A DNA stretch of 64,000 nt. Source: a virus. This document shows positions 31,279 through 38,419 of this stretch, piece by piece. The translations under genes were made by a program, and so were the position numbers. Numbering within the stretch: position 1 is the stretch's first letter; every line of letters begins with the position of its first letter. Under the pieces are notes generated by a model. The model saw only the letters and a list, made by a program, of their open reading frames with translations. It did not search any database and was not told where the DNA came from. The DNA is taken from the IMG/VR virus record IMGVR_UViG_3300028284_000004, positions 1 through 64,000 of that record, one strand, 5' to 3'.

Positions 31279-31489
31279 ATGGAACTTTCCGATCCTTCGG
31301 AAGATATCCTCAAAATATAAAGAGCTAGGATTTATTAAGTTTGCTGTATGGTTCTTTATTATATGGTTTGGTACCAAGGTTCTTATTCTTAATGTTATAG
31401 GACCAATATTTTTTGATATGGAACCATTCCCGGTATTAAACTTGGTTTACGACGGCTTAAAAGGTAGCCTTAATTACCTTTTCAATTGA
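31262..31489 (+). CDS. Single-pass membrane protein (75 aa)
   Basis: ATG at 31262 overlaps the glycosyltransferase end by 17 bp. Basic N-terminus (MAFKFKWNFPILRKISSKYK) and a hydrophobic helix (FAVWFFIIWFGTKVLILNVI). Could serve as membrane anchor for the upstream enzyme. No family known. Confidence 0.7.
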   Translation: MAFKFKWNFPILRKISSKYKELGFIKFAVWFFIIWFGTKVLILNVIGPIFFDMEPFPVLNLVYDGLKGSLNYLFN

Positions 31490-31522
31490 ACTTTAACATT
31501 AACTATATAAGTGAGAAATACA

Positions 31523-31780
31523 ATGAGTGGAATTATTATCCCGTCAAGTGACAAAGATCGTCAAGCAATCAAAGGCGCTATGTCTGAAATTAGTAATGCA
31601 TATACCCGAATGGAAGCTGAACGCGAATTTGTTCGTGAGGCTCTTAAAGAGCTTGAAGATAAAGTTGGTATTAAGGCTAAGTATCTTCGTAAAATGTCAC
31701 GAATTTATCATAAGCAAAACCTAGTTGAATTGACTGCTGAGATGGAAGATCTCGAAGGTCTTTACGAAGCGATTAAATAG
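31523..31780 (+). CDS. dsbA: DsbA-like double-stranded DNA binding protein (85 aa)
   Basis: Resembles T4 DsbA, an 89-residue protein that binds DNA at late promoters. Shared layout: charged helical N-terminus, ALKELEDKVGIKAKYLRKMS, then IYHKQNLVELTAEMEDLEGL (T4: ...LYHKDN...EAETEEVVELYD). ATG at 31523 fits a ribosome-binding signal in AAGTGAG; GTG at 31511 is an alternative. Located just before late-promoter genes. Confidence 0.78.
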   Translation: MSGIIIPSSDKDRQAIKGAMSEISNAYTRMEAEREFVREALKELEDKVGIKAKYLRKMSRIYHKQNLVELTAEMEDLEGLYEAIK

Positions 31781-31788
31781 TATAAATA
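31781..31788 (+). promoter_or_regulatory. Late promoter box TATAAATA
   Basis: Perfect TATAAATA directly after the dsbA stop and 22 bp upstream of the ATG at 31811. Confidence 0.82.
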
Positions 31789-31810
31789 ACTATTATTAAG
31801 AGGAAATAGA

Positions 31811-32080
31811 ATGGCAATTGATATAGACGAGTTTGACTTTGGTTTTACAGCAGTTGATGAAACAGAGCTAGAAGCTGTACAACAATCCGCTGAGTCCGTT
31901 AATAGTGCACAGTCAGCAGCGCTAGACAACGAAGAAAAGTTGAATAAGCTATATAATGCCATTCAACCTTTGTTATCTAACCTCAAGAAAAATCCTGAAA
32001 AGGAATATATTCTTTGGCCTAATCGTACTGAAAAGATCGAGCAGTTCGAAGATCTCATTCGGAAAATCATTTCCGACTAG
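31811..32080 (+). CDS. Conserved small late protein (89 aa)
   Basis: Behind AAGAGGAAATAGA and the late box at 31781. Acidic N-terminus DIDEFDFGFTAVDETELEAV, then KLYNAIQPLLSNLKKNPEKE and YILWPNRTEKIEQFE. The block NAIQPLLxNLKKNPEKEYIxWPNR is familiar to me from many T4-like phages, with no settled role. Followed by a strong terminator. Confidence 0.84.
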   Translation: MAIDIDEFDFGFTAVDETELEAVQQSAESVNSAQSAALDNEEKLNKLYNAIQPLLSNLKKNPEKEYILWPNRTEKIEQFEDLIRKIISD

Positions 32081-32134
32081 TATAATAATAAGAGTGTAGT
32101 TCATACACCGTATCTCAATAATAAAAAACTTTAA

Positions 32135-32169
32135 GGGCTTCTATGTATTATATAGGAGCCCTTTTTTTT
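32135..32169 (+). terminator. Rho-independent terminator
   Basis: GGGCTTCTATGT / ATATAGGAGCCC stem (about 11-12 bp with G-U pairs) followed by eight T. Ends the dsbA-31811 unit. Confidence 0.88.
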
Positions 32170-32187
32170 ATATAGAGTTTTTATTTG

Positions 32188-32195
32188 TATAAATA
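32188..32195 (+). promoter_or_regulatory. Late promoter box TATAAATA upstream of endolysin
   Basis: TATAAATA 35 bp before the lysozyme ATG, inside a palindrome TTTTTATTT-GTAT-AAATAAAAA. Confidence 0.8.
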
Positions 32196-32230
32196 AAAAC
32201 AGTAATACATTATTTTAAAGGATAAAACAA

Positions 32231-32674
32231 ATGAATCGTGAATCTATCTATGAACAATTGAAAATTGATGAAGGCGTAGTCTATGAAATCTATGAAGATC
32301 ACCTTGGATACGCAACGTTCGGTGTTGGCCACCTTGTATTGGAAAGTGACCCTGAGTTTGGTCAAGATGTTGGTACCCCAATCTCCGAAGATCGAGTCAG
32401 AGAGTGCTTTGAAAAAGACCTTGACACAGCAATCTCAGAATGTGTTGTACTATACAGTGACGCATGGGAAGATTTCCCTGGTGAAGTCAAAGAAGTACTC
32501 GTCAACATGCTCTTCAACCTTGGACGTCCACGTTTAACAAAGTTCAAGAATTTTAATAAAAATATTTTAGAAGGAAATTGGGCTGGTGCTGCTCCCGAAG
32601 GTAGAGACAGTATTTGGTATCGTCAAGTAGGTAATAGGGCTGAAAGACTTATGGAGAGATTAGAAAATCTCTAA
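32231..32674 (+). CDS. e: Endolysin, T4 lysozyme-like (GH24, 147 aa)
   Basis: Muramidase that cuts peptidoglycan at lysis. Catalytic arrangement: KIDEGVVYEIYEDHLGYATFG gives Glu (DEG), the Asp of EDHLG and the Thr of ATFGVGH, matching T4 lysozyme E11-D20-T26; later NMLFNLGRPRLTKFKNF is the typical GH24 block. Slightly shorter than T4 gpe (164 aa). Own late promoter. No signal peptide, so a holin is needed, but none is certain in the window. Confidence 0.92.
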   Translation: MNRESIYEQLKIDEGVVYEIYEDHLGYATFGVGHLVLESDPEFGQDVGTPISEDRVRECFEKDLDTAISECVVLYSDAWEDFPGEVKEVLVNMLFNLGRPRLTKFKNFNKNILEGNWAGAAPEGRDSIWYRQVGNRAERLMERLENL

Positions 32675-32694
32675 TTTATGAAATGAGGAATATT

Positions 32695-33270
32695 ATGTGT
32701 ATATCATATAACAAAGTTGGATTGGTACTGCTATGGATTGTGATGTTAAGTGCATCAACAGCATTTGCACAAGAAGAAGCTTCTGATGTAATTACTACAG
32801 ATTCTACTACACGAAGTACAGTAGATAGTAGAAGCAATTCGACTACTACTTTAAAGTCGCCCCCGGCTTCAGCAATTACACCAACGATTAATACGTCTAA
32901 CTCAGACCTATGTACGTTTGGTGTAGCTGGTGCGATTCAAACGCAGATCCTAGGTATCTCAACGGGTACCCAGGTAACAGATGATAACTGTGAGAGACTT
33001 AAGCTTTCAAAAACCCTATATGATATGGGTATGAAAGTAGCTGCAGTATCAACTATGTGTCAGGACCCAAGAGTCTTTAATGCAATGATGATGGCCGGAA
33101 CACCATGTCCATATGATGGAATGATTGGTGCAGAGGCTAAAGCTGCTTGGGAAGTAAATGCTGAACAAAAACCAAATGCTGAAAAAGAAAAAGAAGGATT
33201 AGAAGATGGTACGAAGACCCTCTTGGGTGGTGCTGGCGTTGCTAGCCTGCTCCTCCTACTCCTACTCTGA
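32695..33270 (+). CDS. Exported protein with C-terminal hydrophobic tail (191 aa)
   Basis: ATG at 32695 behind GAGGAATATT (another ATG at 32683 is inside that binding site). Sec signal KVGLVLLWIVMLSASTAFAQ with AFA cleavage, then a Ser/Thr-rich linker, a Cys-containing domain (SDLCTFG, DDNCERL, STMCQDP, GTPCPYD; four Cys, possibly two disulfides), and a C-terminal LLGGAGVASLLLLLLL helix. Probably periplasmic with a membrane anchor. The last 65 bp overlap the next gene. Confidence 0.78.
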   Translation: MCISYNKVGLVLLWIVMLSASTAFAQEEASDVITTDSTTRSTVDSRSNSTTTLKSPPASAITPTINTSNSDLCTFGVAGAIQTQILGISTGTQVTDDNCERLKLSKTLYDMGMKVAAVSTMCQDPRVFNAMMMAGTPCPYDGMIGAEAKAAWEVNAEQKPNAEKEKEGLEDGTKTLLGGAGVASLLLLLLL

Positions 33271-34081
33271 CGAAACAGTATTTGGTACTACTGGTAATGC
33301 TGCCAGTGATGGCTACAATTGGGTAATGACCAATATATTACCTCAACAAGCCGGATTAGCAGTAAACGGTGTAATCTATCAATACACAACTGTTAAGAAT
33401 ACTGAAGATGATATGGTGGTCAGTGTGCAGAATGAAAACGCACGTGGTAGTGGTTATATCTTTAGAGAAGTAGATGATTGGTCTGGTATACCTGGAAATA
33501 CGATTAATAAGGTTATACCGGTAAACAATATTGATATATCATATTGGGGCAGAGGTTCTATCGATTGGACAGGAACCGGAAATGTTGAAGATGCTAAGGT
33601 TATTTACACGTATCAGTATGATCCGTGTTTTGACCCACAAACAGATCCAACGTGCCCAGGATACATTGATCAATTTGTTGTAGACTTACAGTCAGAACAA
33701 GTTGAGATAGTGGATCCATTAGATGATGATGTTATACAGGATGAACTTGATCGTAAAGGTGTTGATACCGAAGATGATGATCAGGAAGAACGTGATAATA
33801 AAAAAATGAAGTCCGAGAAAAAGATTGAAGAACGATTAGAAAAGATTTTAGGCATTGTTAATACTACACTGCTAGCAGCTGATGCTGTGGCAAAACATGA
33901 AGAGTTAATTTCAATTGCTGCAATACCTACATCTTATTATTCTACTATTCCTGGAGGAGTAATTGATGATGCCCCTAAATTGGCTGATTCAAATCTTCCG
34001 GAAAATAAAAATGCGTTAAGAGTTGGTTTAGCCCAACAAGTGAAGCATGAAAAATTGGTAGATCTACAGTATGAAAAATAA
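33206..34081 (+). CDS. Exported protein (291 aa)
   Basis: Signal sequence VRRPSWVVLALLACSSYSYS; LLAC-S could be a weak lipobox. Then beta-rich, Tyr/Trp-containing domain (QQAGLAVNGVIYQYTTV, GSGYIFREVDDWSGIPG, NNIDISYWGRGSIDW), with a Cys pair (PCFDPQTDPTCPG), an acidic middle and a helical C-terminal region. The start is inside the upstream gene in another frame, so one DNA stretch encodes both a C-terminal membrane helix and this signal peptide. Function unknown. Confidence 0.75.
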   Translation: MVRRPSWVVLALLACSSYSYSDETVFGTTGNAASDGYNWVMTNILPQQAGLAVNGVIYQYTTVKNTEDDMVVSVQNENARGSGYIFREVDDWSGIPGNTINKVIPVNNIDISYWGRGSIDWTGTGNVEDAKVIYTYQYDPCFDPQTDPTCPGYIDQFVVDLQSEQVEIVDPLDDDVIQDELDRKGVDTEDDDQEERDNKKMKSEKKIEERLEKILGIVNTTLLAADAVAKHEELISIAAIPTSYYSTIPGGVIDDAPKLADSNLPENKNALRVGLAQQVKHEKLVDLQYEK

Positions 34082-34102
34082 CTTATAATAGGAGAACATA
34101 AA

Positions 34103-34621
34103 ATGTTCATCAAGAATAAAATTAAATTGTTCACTGCACTTACTGTAGCTTTTGCCGGCATTAATGCTATAGCTTCAGCCGAAGAAGTTCCGATTTCCGG
34201 AACGGTATCTTCTAAGTGTGTAGTGACAACTGATACCGTTGGTGTGTTTGGTAACCCTGCACCTAGCGTATTAAGTACTGCTCAAGTCGATGGTGGTGTA
34301 CAACCAAGCATTCGATACGATGTAATTCAAGCTAACTTCTATAAAGCTAGGATAATCGCTCCAAATAATTTCTCTGAAAGCCCTTCGCTTAATGATGTAA
34401 TTAATTGGACCGGCAATGTTAGTGTTGGTGAAGTATCTGATGCAGCTATGTCAGCATATGATACTAACAAGATCCAATATGATAACGTAACTGAAGTTGA
34501 TTTGACTGTTGCTGGTAGTACATGGTTTACTGTTGACTCAACTGCTACTTATGGATATGATAAAGCTCTACCTGCTGGTTCATACCGTGCAGTTGTTGGT
34601 GCAGAGTGTATTGCTAACTAA
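34103..34621 (+). CDS. Exported beta-rich, pilin-like protein (172 aa)
   Basis: Signal peptide ending GINAIASA, then PISGTVSSKCVVTTDTVGVF and a beta-strand rich body with NWTGNVSVGEVSD and a second Cys near the end (VGAECIAN). The SGTVSSKC-V start with two Cys is reminiscent of fimbrial or surface-layer beta proteins, not a firm homology. Behind ATAGGAGAACATAAA. Overlaps the following gene by one base. Confidence 0.75.
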   Translation: MFIKNKIKLFTALTVAFAGINAIASAEEVPISGTVSSKCVVTTDTVGVFGNPAPSVLSTAQVDGGVQPSIRYDVIQANFYKARIIAPNNFSESPSLNDVINWTGNVSVGEVSDAAMSAYDTNKIQYDNVTEVDLTVAGSTWFTVDSTATYGYDKALPAGSYRAVVGAECIAN

Positions 34622-34995
34622 TGTTACGCTTTATTATGGTATTAACAATGTTTCTGAGTGGGCCAGCAATGGCCCACCAGTTTACTCCGACGTATCCTAA
34701 ATTAGATAGGTCATATGTTCCGGGTGTAATGAAAACGGTGATGGAATTATTTAATCTTCGAAGCGATGTTGAATACTATGAAATAGCAGTATTTGATAAA
34801 GATTGGAATAAAGTTCCCTTTGCCACACCAGCAAAGATCATTAATGTAAAACATCTTAAAACCAAAAGGTTTGATGTGTTTATTCGAGATAAAGATATCT
34901 CAAGGGCTCTGTATGTGTGTACAAAGTCTAAACTGATTGTGAACGGATCAGCAATAACTTCAGTATCTTCGAGGATCTGTTCAAAATTTAAATGA
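34621..34995 (+). CDS. Exported protein, periplasmic chaperone-like (124 aa)
   Basis: Signal MLRFIMVLTMFLSGPAMA with AMA cleavage. Mature part FTPTYPKLDRSYVPGVMKTV, then EYYEIAVFDKDWNKVPFATP and KTKRFDVFIRDKDISRALY. The strand pattern and the FDVFIRDKD...LYVCTK end look like the N-terminal Ig-like domain of pilus-type chaperones, but too short for a full one. Follows the pilin-like gene, which makes the pairing attractive but unproven. Confidence 0.7.
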   Translation: MLRFIMVLTMFLSGPAMAHQFTPTYPKLDRSYVPGVMKTVMELFNLRSDVEYYEIAVFDKDWNKVPFATPAKIINVKHLKTKRFDVFIRDKDISRALYVCTKSKLIVNGSAITSVSSRICSKFK

Positions 34996-35447
34996 GTAAT
35001 ATAATGAGAATTAAGTTAACTATATTTATGTTGATGATGACGGTAGGTAAAGTATATGCCGATTCGAGTTCTTTGAATCTTAATATACCTAGCTCGCCAC
35101 AGAGTTATCAATCAGATCGTATTAGAGCCGATAACGTAGAATGTTCTATGGCTATTGGTTCATCTACAAACGTCGAATTTGGTGTTGTAGGTATTATAAA
35201 TCAGAATGATCCCTTTAATAATATGAACGGGAATTCAATGGATTCATCGTTATATAATAATAATAATGATCTGGTAAAAGATGTTGGTGTATATGCAAAG
35301 ATTACTATTCCAATCGGTGCACCAAAAGAAAGACTTAATTGTAATACATTGTACCAACTAGAGCTCGAGAAGAAGCGTCTAGAAGTAATGAAACTAAAAC
35401 AAGAAATACAAAATCTACGAACCTTAAAGTTCGAGAATGACGGATAA
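34992..35447 (+). CDS. Exported protein with C-terminal coiled coil (151 aa)
   Basis: Signal KLTIFMLMMTVGKVYA, mature part starting DSSSLNLNIPSSPQSYQSDR, a conserved-looking NVECSMAIGSSTNVEFGVVG, an Asn-rich stretch and a C-terminal KKRLEVMKLKQEIQNL coiled coil. Overlaps the upstream gene at ATGA; ATG at 35004 is an equally good start. The same ECSMAIG-type segment is known to me from other marine T4-like phages. Confidence 0.75.
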   Translation: MSNIMRIKLTIFMLMMTVGKVYADSSSLNLNIPSSPQSYQSDRIRADNVECSMAIGSSTNVEFGVVGIINQNDPFNNMNGNSMDSSLYNNNNDLVKDVGVYAKITIPIGAPKERLNCNTLYQLELEKKRLEVMKLKQEIQNLRTLKFENDG

Positions 35448-35456
35448 GGAATTAAC

Positions 35457-35951
35457 ATGGCAGAGTTTGAATTTGCGGGGATGAAGTTTAAAGGCGGTAA
35501 GATGATGATCGTCTTGACAGCACTTTCCACGTTGGGCGGAGCTACATGGGCCGGTTTTGAGTTCTATAATGACTATAGGAACATGAAAGAGGTCGTAGAG
35601 AATATCGATGTAGGAGCTATTGAGGCTCGTAATGAAGTTATTGAAACCAAACTTAATAATGCAATTGAATATACTCGAGACATTAAGTCCGGACTACGTG
35701 ACGACATTATGGGTATCGAGAAGCAGGCAGATCGCGTAGAAGACATGGTTCGTGAATCAGAAGAAAAAGTACGAGATATGATAGATAAAGCCAATGGGCG
35801 ATTTGATACAAAAAGAGATATGTTACAATCTGACTATGATGCCAAAGCCGCTGCCCTACGCAACAACTCAGATGCTAAGATCAAAGATCTAGAAGATCGA
35901 TTGAACGCTAAACTCCAAAGAGCCTTGGATAATCCTCTATCGGATCAGTAA
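35457..35951 (+). CDS. Membrane-anchored coiled-coil protein (164 aa)
   Basis: Starts AEFEFAGMKFKGGKMMIVLT, with a transmembrane helix (MMIVLTALSTLGGATWAGF) and then a long coiled coil (EDMVRESEEKVRDMIDKANG, KIKDLEDRLNAKLQRALDNP). I recall a close relative in cyano- and other marine T4-like phages, unknown function. Last gene of the exported cassette. Confidence 0.8.
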   Translation: MAEFEFAGMKFKGGKMMIVLTALSTLGGATWAGFEFYNDYRNMKEVVENIDVGAIEARNEVIETKLNNAIEYTRDIKSGLRDDIMGIEKQADRVEDMVRESEEKVRDMIDKANGRFDTKRDMLQSDYDAKAAALRNNSDAKIKDLEDRLNAKLQRALDNPLSDQ

Positions 35952-35968
35952 AATAAATGAAAATAACT

Positions 35969-35998
35969 GTGTACAAAAGCTAATTTATATGTTATAAT
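35969..35998 (+). promoter_or_regulatory. Early-type promoter
   Basis: GTGTAC 35969-35974, TATAAT 35993-35998, 18 bp spacer, upstream of the metallopeptidase-like ORF. Confidence 0.85.
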
Positions 35999-36031
35999 AT
36001 AAGAGTTAAGCCGGAGGGGCAGAGGTATACC

Positions 36032-36445
36032 ATGTTATTCTTTATCAAAGGTCACACCAAGAATCGATCAGTGGTCGATCAATATATCATTAACCTAATG
36101 AAGCACTATCGGATGCATACTCGTAAGAGTGGTAAGATAACCGTCAGATTCACAAAGAATATGGGAGATGGATGTGAACAGTATCTAGCCTCATGTATTG
36201 GTGATAAACGTAATGCATATATACTTATAAACAAAAATCAATCCTTCATGTCTCAGATGAGAGCCTTAGCTCATGAGATGGTTCATGCTAAGCAATTCCT
36301 CAGGGGAGAGTTAGATGAATCAGGTATAGTCTGGAAGGGTATCGATTGTGGCCACATGAAATATGGTACCGAACCATACGAAGTAGAGGCATATGGCTAT
36401 GAAGATGACCTATTTATGGCTACTTTCCCCTTCCACCTCATATAA
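36032..36445 (+). CDS. Zinc metallopeptidase-like protein (137 aa)
   Basis: HEMVH at residues 81-85 inside RALAHEMVHAKQFLRGEL, plus a downstream Glu-rich YEVEAYGYEDD that could give the third zinc ligand: a gluzincin or SprT-like fold. Small, no signal peptide, so it acts in the cytosol. Early promoter directly upstream. It may act on host proteins, or be a SprT-like DNA-protein crosslink protease; I cannot tell which. Confidence 0.75.
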   Translation: MLFFIKGHTKNRSVVDQYIINLMKHYRMHTRKSGKITVRFTKNMGDGCEQYLASCIGDKRNAYILINKNQSFMSQMRALAHEMVHAKQFLRGELDESGIVWKGIDCGHMKYGTEPYEVEAYGYEDDLFMATFPFHLI

Positions 36446-36452
36446 AACCCCC

Positions 36453-36491
36453 CTTATAACCAAAAAGTGTGACATTTATGTCACATATTCC
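36453..36491 (+). repeat. Palindrome module, copy 2 (operator candidate)
   Basis: CTTATAACCAAAAAG and the perfect palindrome TGTGACATTTATGTCACA (36468-36485), then ATATTCC. Centre about 90 bp upstream of the expected start of the promoter at 36531. Confidence 0.8.
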
Positions 36492-36530
36492 ATAAAAGTA
36501 TAAAAAAAGTGCAAATAACCGCATTTTTTA

Positions 36531-36560
36531 GTGTACATACCTTTCTAACTGTCGTATAAT
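36531..36560 (+). promoter_or_regulatory. Early-type promoter
   Basis: GTGTAC 36531-36536, TATAAT 36555-36560, 18 bp spacer, preceded by a GCATTTTTTA run shared with the promoter at 2086. Confidence 0.86.
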
Positions 36561-36591
36561 GGTTACATAAATTGTTGAGAGGATATACATT

Positions 36592-37140
36592 ATGGATCGA
36601 ATCACTATGAAGAAGAAAGAAGCCCTCGGGTTCTTTGATACTAAACCATCTTATGAAGATTGGAGTCGTATCGGTTCTTTCTCTAAGCTTCAAGTTTGGA
36701 TCGATGATTCTCAAGATGAATCAATATGGGTCGAAGTGGTTGATACTAGTGTGGTCCACGGTAGAAGCCCTCAGCGTGTCAAGCGAGTCCTCGAGATTCA
36801 GTTGACTAAGACTGAGTTCAAAGCTTACCATGTTGATATCACTCGTTTAGACCACAAGTATGCTGGTCGTGGTATTGCTGCTAAAGCTTACCGTTATCTG
36901 ATCAAGAAGCTCGGTATCACTCTTCAAGCTGGTTCTTGTCAATCAGCTGGTGGTCGTAAAGTATGGTTCGATCTCGCACAACGTCGTGATCTGAATGTCT
37001 ATGCTAAGACTAAATACGGCAAGCCACAAGTTGTTGGTATTGACTGTGAGGAGCGTGAAGTGTGGCTCCCGAAGAAAGAAATCTATGATGGAAACAAAGA
37101 AGTTTATGTCTTTGCTTCTGTGTATAATCCTGGTGAATAA
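36592..37140 (+). CDS. GNAT-like acetyltransferase (182 aa), early
   Basis: Central DITRLDHKYAGRGIAAKAYRY contains the acetyl-CoA loop type R/Q-x-x-G-x-G/A (AGRGIA) followed by the alpha-helix AKAYRYLIKK, as in GNAT enzymes. N- and C-terminal regions are phage-specific. Expressed from a palindrome-controlled early promoter, so acetylation of a host protein (as in T4 takeover enzymes) is a possible use; target unknown. Behind GAGAGGATATACATT. Confidence 0.66.
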   Translation: MDRITMKKKEALGFFDTKPSYEDWSRIGSFSKLQVWIDDSQDESIWVEVVDTSVVHGRSPQRVKRVLEIQLTKTEFKAYHVDITRLDHKYAGRGIAAKAYRYLIKKLGITLQAGSCQSAGGRKVWFDLAQRRDLNVYAKTKYGKPQVVGIDCEEREVWLPKKEIYDGNKEVYVFASVYNPGE

Positions 37141-37159
37141 TCACTATTCGCCAAATAAA

Positions 37160-37188
37160 TTGTACTTTGTCTAGAAACTTGGTATAAT
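37160..37188 (+). promoter_or_regulatory. Early-type promoter (17-bp spacer)
   Basis: TTGTAC 37160-37165 and TATAAT 37183-37188; the only member with 17 bp instead of 18. Drives the ORF at 37218. Confidence 0.75.
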
Positions 37189-37217
37189 GGTATCATAAAC
37201 TGTTGAGAGGAAACATT

Positions 37218-37451
37218 ATGAAATTTCAAATCGGACAAACCATCAAATCTTATGACTTCCCTAGCCATGACGATTGTTACATGACTGGAGAGATCGTTTC
37301 AATCGAGTGTGGAATTATCGAGGCTAAGATCGTTGAGTGGATATCTCTGGGTGAGAACATCGAGTTTCAACCAGACGAAACTTTCACGACTCCGGTCGAG
37401 ATGATGTTTGAAGACCTGTATCGTGACCATCCACGAATTGAAGTCTTATAA
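37218..37451 (+). CDS. Small beta-barrel-like early protein (77 aa)
   Basis: ATG at 37218 behind GAGAGGAAACATT. KFQIGQTIKSYDFP, MTGEIVSIECGIIEAKIVEW and a short acidic end (FEDLYRDHPRIEVL) suggest an SH3-like fold. Its stop codon lies within palindrome copy 3. Function unknown. Confidence 0.75.
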   Translation: MKFQIGQTIKSYDFPSHDDCYMTGEIVSIECGIIEAKIVEWISLGENIEFQPDETFTTPVEMMFEDLYRDHPRIEVL

Positions 37452-37483
37452 CCAAAAAGTGTGACATTTATGTCACATATTCC
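37445..37483 (+). repeat. Palindrome module, copy 3 (operator candidate)
   Basis: CTTATAACCAAAAAG, then the perfect palindrome TGTGACATTTATGTCACA (37460-37477), then ATATTCC. Centre about 80 bp upstream of the expected start of the promoter at 37513. Overlaps the end of the preceding gene. Confidence 0.8.
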
Positions 37484-37512
37484 AAAAAAGTATAAAAATA
37501 GCGAAAATAGTT

Positions 37513-37542
37513 ATGTACATACTTTAAGAACCTTGGTATAAT
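37513..37542 (+). promoter_or_regulatory. Early-type promoter
   Basis: ATGTAC 37513-37518, TATAAT 37537-37542, 18 bp spacer. Leads the operon 37573-39016. Confidence 0.83.
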
Positions 37543-37572
37543 ACCTATATAAATTGATGAGGAAGCTATATT

Positions 37573-37845
37573 ATGAAAAAATCTATTATGAACGCGATCA
37601 ACTCAATCTCTTCTACCGAAGAAATGAATGAAGTAATTACTCTGATCAAAGCAAAGCAAAAGCAGATTAGAGCAATTAAAATTGCTGAGACTAAGGGCAC
37701 TTTAAAAGTTGGTCAACGCGTCAAAGTGAATGGACGTAGAGGTGTTCAGTTCGGAAGCATTAACGTGATTAATCGGACTAAAGCAATCGTCAATATCGAT
37801 GGAACACAGTGGACTTGCCCAATCGCAATCTTGGAGGTAGCATAA
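37573..37845 (+). CDS. KOW/SH3-like small protein (90 aa)
   Basis: N-terminal helices (TEEMNEVITLIKAKQKQIRA) and a C-terminal LKVGQRVKVNGRRGVQFGSI, RTKAIVNIDGTQWTCPI that fits a KOW/SH3 barrel, often found in nucleic-acid binding proteins. Behind TGAGGAAGCTATATT. Overlaps the next ATG at TAATG. A role in transcription or translation control in early infection is possible. Confidence 0.78.
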   Translation: MKKSIMNAINSISSTEEMNEVITLIKAKQKQIRAIKIAETKGTLKVGQRVKVNGRRGVQFGSINVINRTKAIVNIDGTQWTCPIAILEVA

Positions 37846-38051
37846 TGTTAGTATTTAAAAAATCTATTTTAAGTGGTGAGGTTAGCAACATGGTGCTTGA
37901 CGTCACTCAAGAGCAGCTCGATCAATATGCTGCTGGTAACGGTCTAATTCAAGAGGTATTTCCTAACCTCAACCACGATGAACGTGAGTTCCTCATGACT
38001 GGTATCACTCCTAGTGAGTGGGAAACAACTTTCTCTGAGGATGATGAATAA
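37845..38051 (+). CDS. Hypothetical small acidic protein (68 aa)
   Basis: Coupled to the upstream gene (TTGGAGGTAGCATAATG). LVFKKSILSGEVSNMVLDVT then EQLDQYAAGNGLIQEVFPNL and an acidic C-terminus. The layout LDVTxEQLxxYxxGxxIQxVFPxL recurs in other phages that I recall. Function unknown. Confidence 0.75.
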   Translation: MLVFKKSILSGEVSNMVLDVTQEQLDQYAAGNGLIQEVFPNLNHDEREFLMTGITPSEWETTFSEDDE

Positions 38052-38206
38052 TGATTAGATTACTTATTGGTATATTTTTAATGATGGGTTCTGTTGGTGC
38101 TATCGAGCAAGATACTATGAGCTTCGGAGCCGCACTCTTTATTGCTATCCTTGGCGGTCTTATCGCTGGATCTGCCTTACCTAAATTAAACGAGCAATAC
38201 AAATGA
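38051..38206 (+). CDS. Small two-helix membrane protein (51 aa)
   Basis: Starts on the last base of the previous stop. MIRLLIGIFLMMGSVGAIEQ and AALFIAILGGLIAGSALP are two transmembrane helices. Overlaps the next gene at ATGA. Holin-size, but in an early operon, so another membrane role is also possible. Confidence 0.68.
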   Translation: MIRLLIGIFLMMGSVGAIEQDTMSFGAALFIAILGGLIAGSALPKLNEQYK

Positions 38207-38418
38207 AACTAGCATATTGTGACTACCTTGCCCATACTGTTATTCGTCCAGCATTACTTGCTGATCGCGATCATCACCACGAACACCGTATAGTGCAGGA
38301 AGTTAGCTTTGTCAAGATGGACTTAGCTGAAGAGGGATACATGGTATCCACGACTAAATACATTAATGTCACAGACGTTAATGGTAAAATGTATAAAGTA
38401 ACAATTGAGGAATTATAG
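38203..38418 (+). CDS. Hypothetical protein (71 aa) with His cluster
   Basis: Contains ALLADRDHHHEHRIVQEV, five His in short range, which might bind a metal, and a C-terminal beta part VTDVNGKMYKVTIEEL. Overlaps its neighbour by 4 bp. No family recognised. Confidence 0.7.
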   Translation: MKLAYCDYLAHTVIRPALLADRDHHHEHRIVQEVSFVKMDLAEEGYMVSTTKYINVTDVNGKMYKVTIEEL

Positions 38419-38419
38419 A

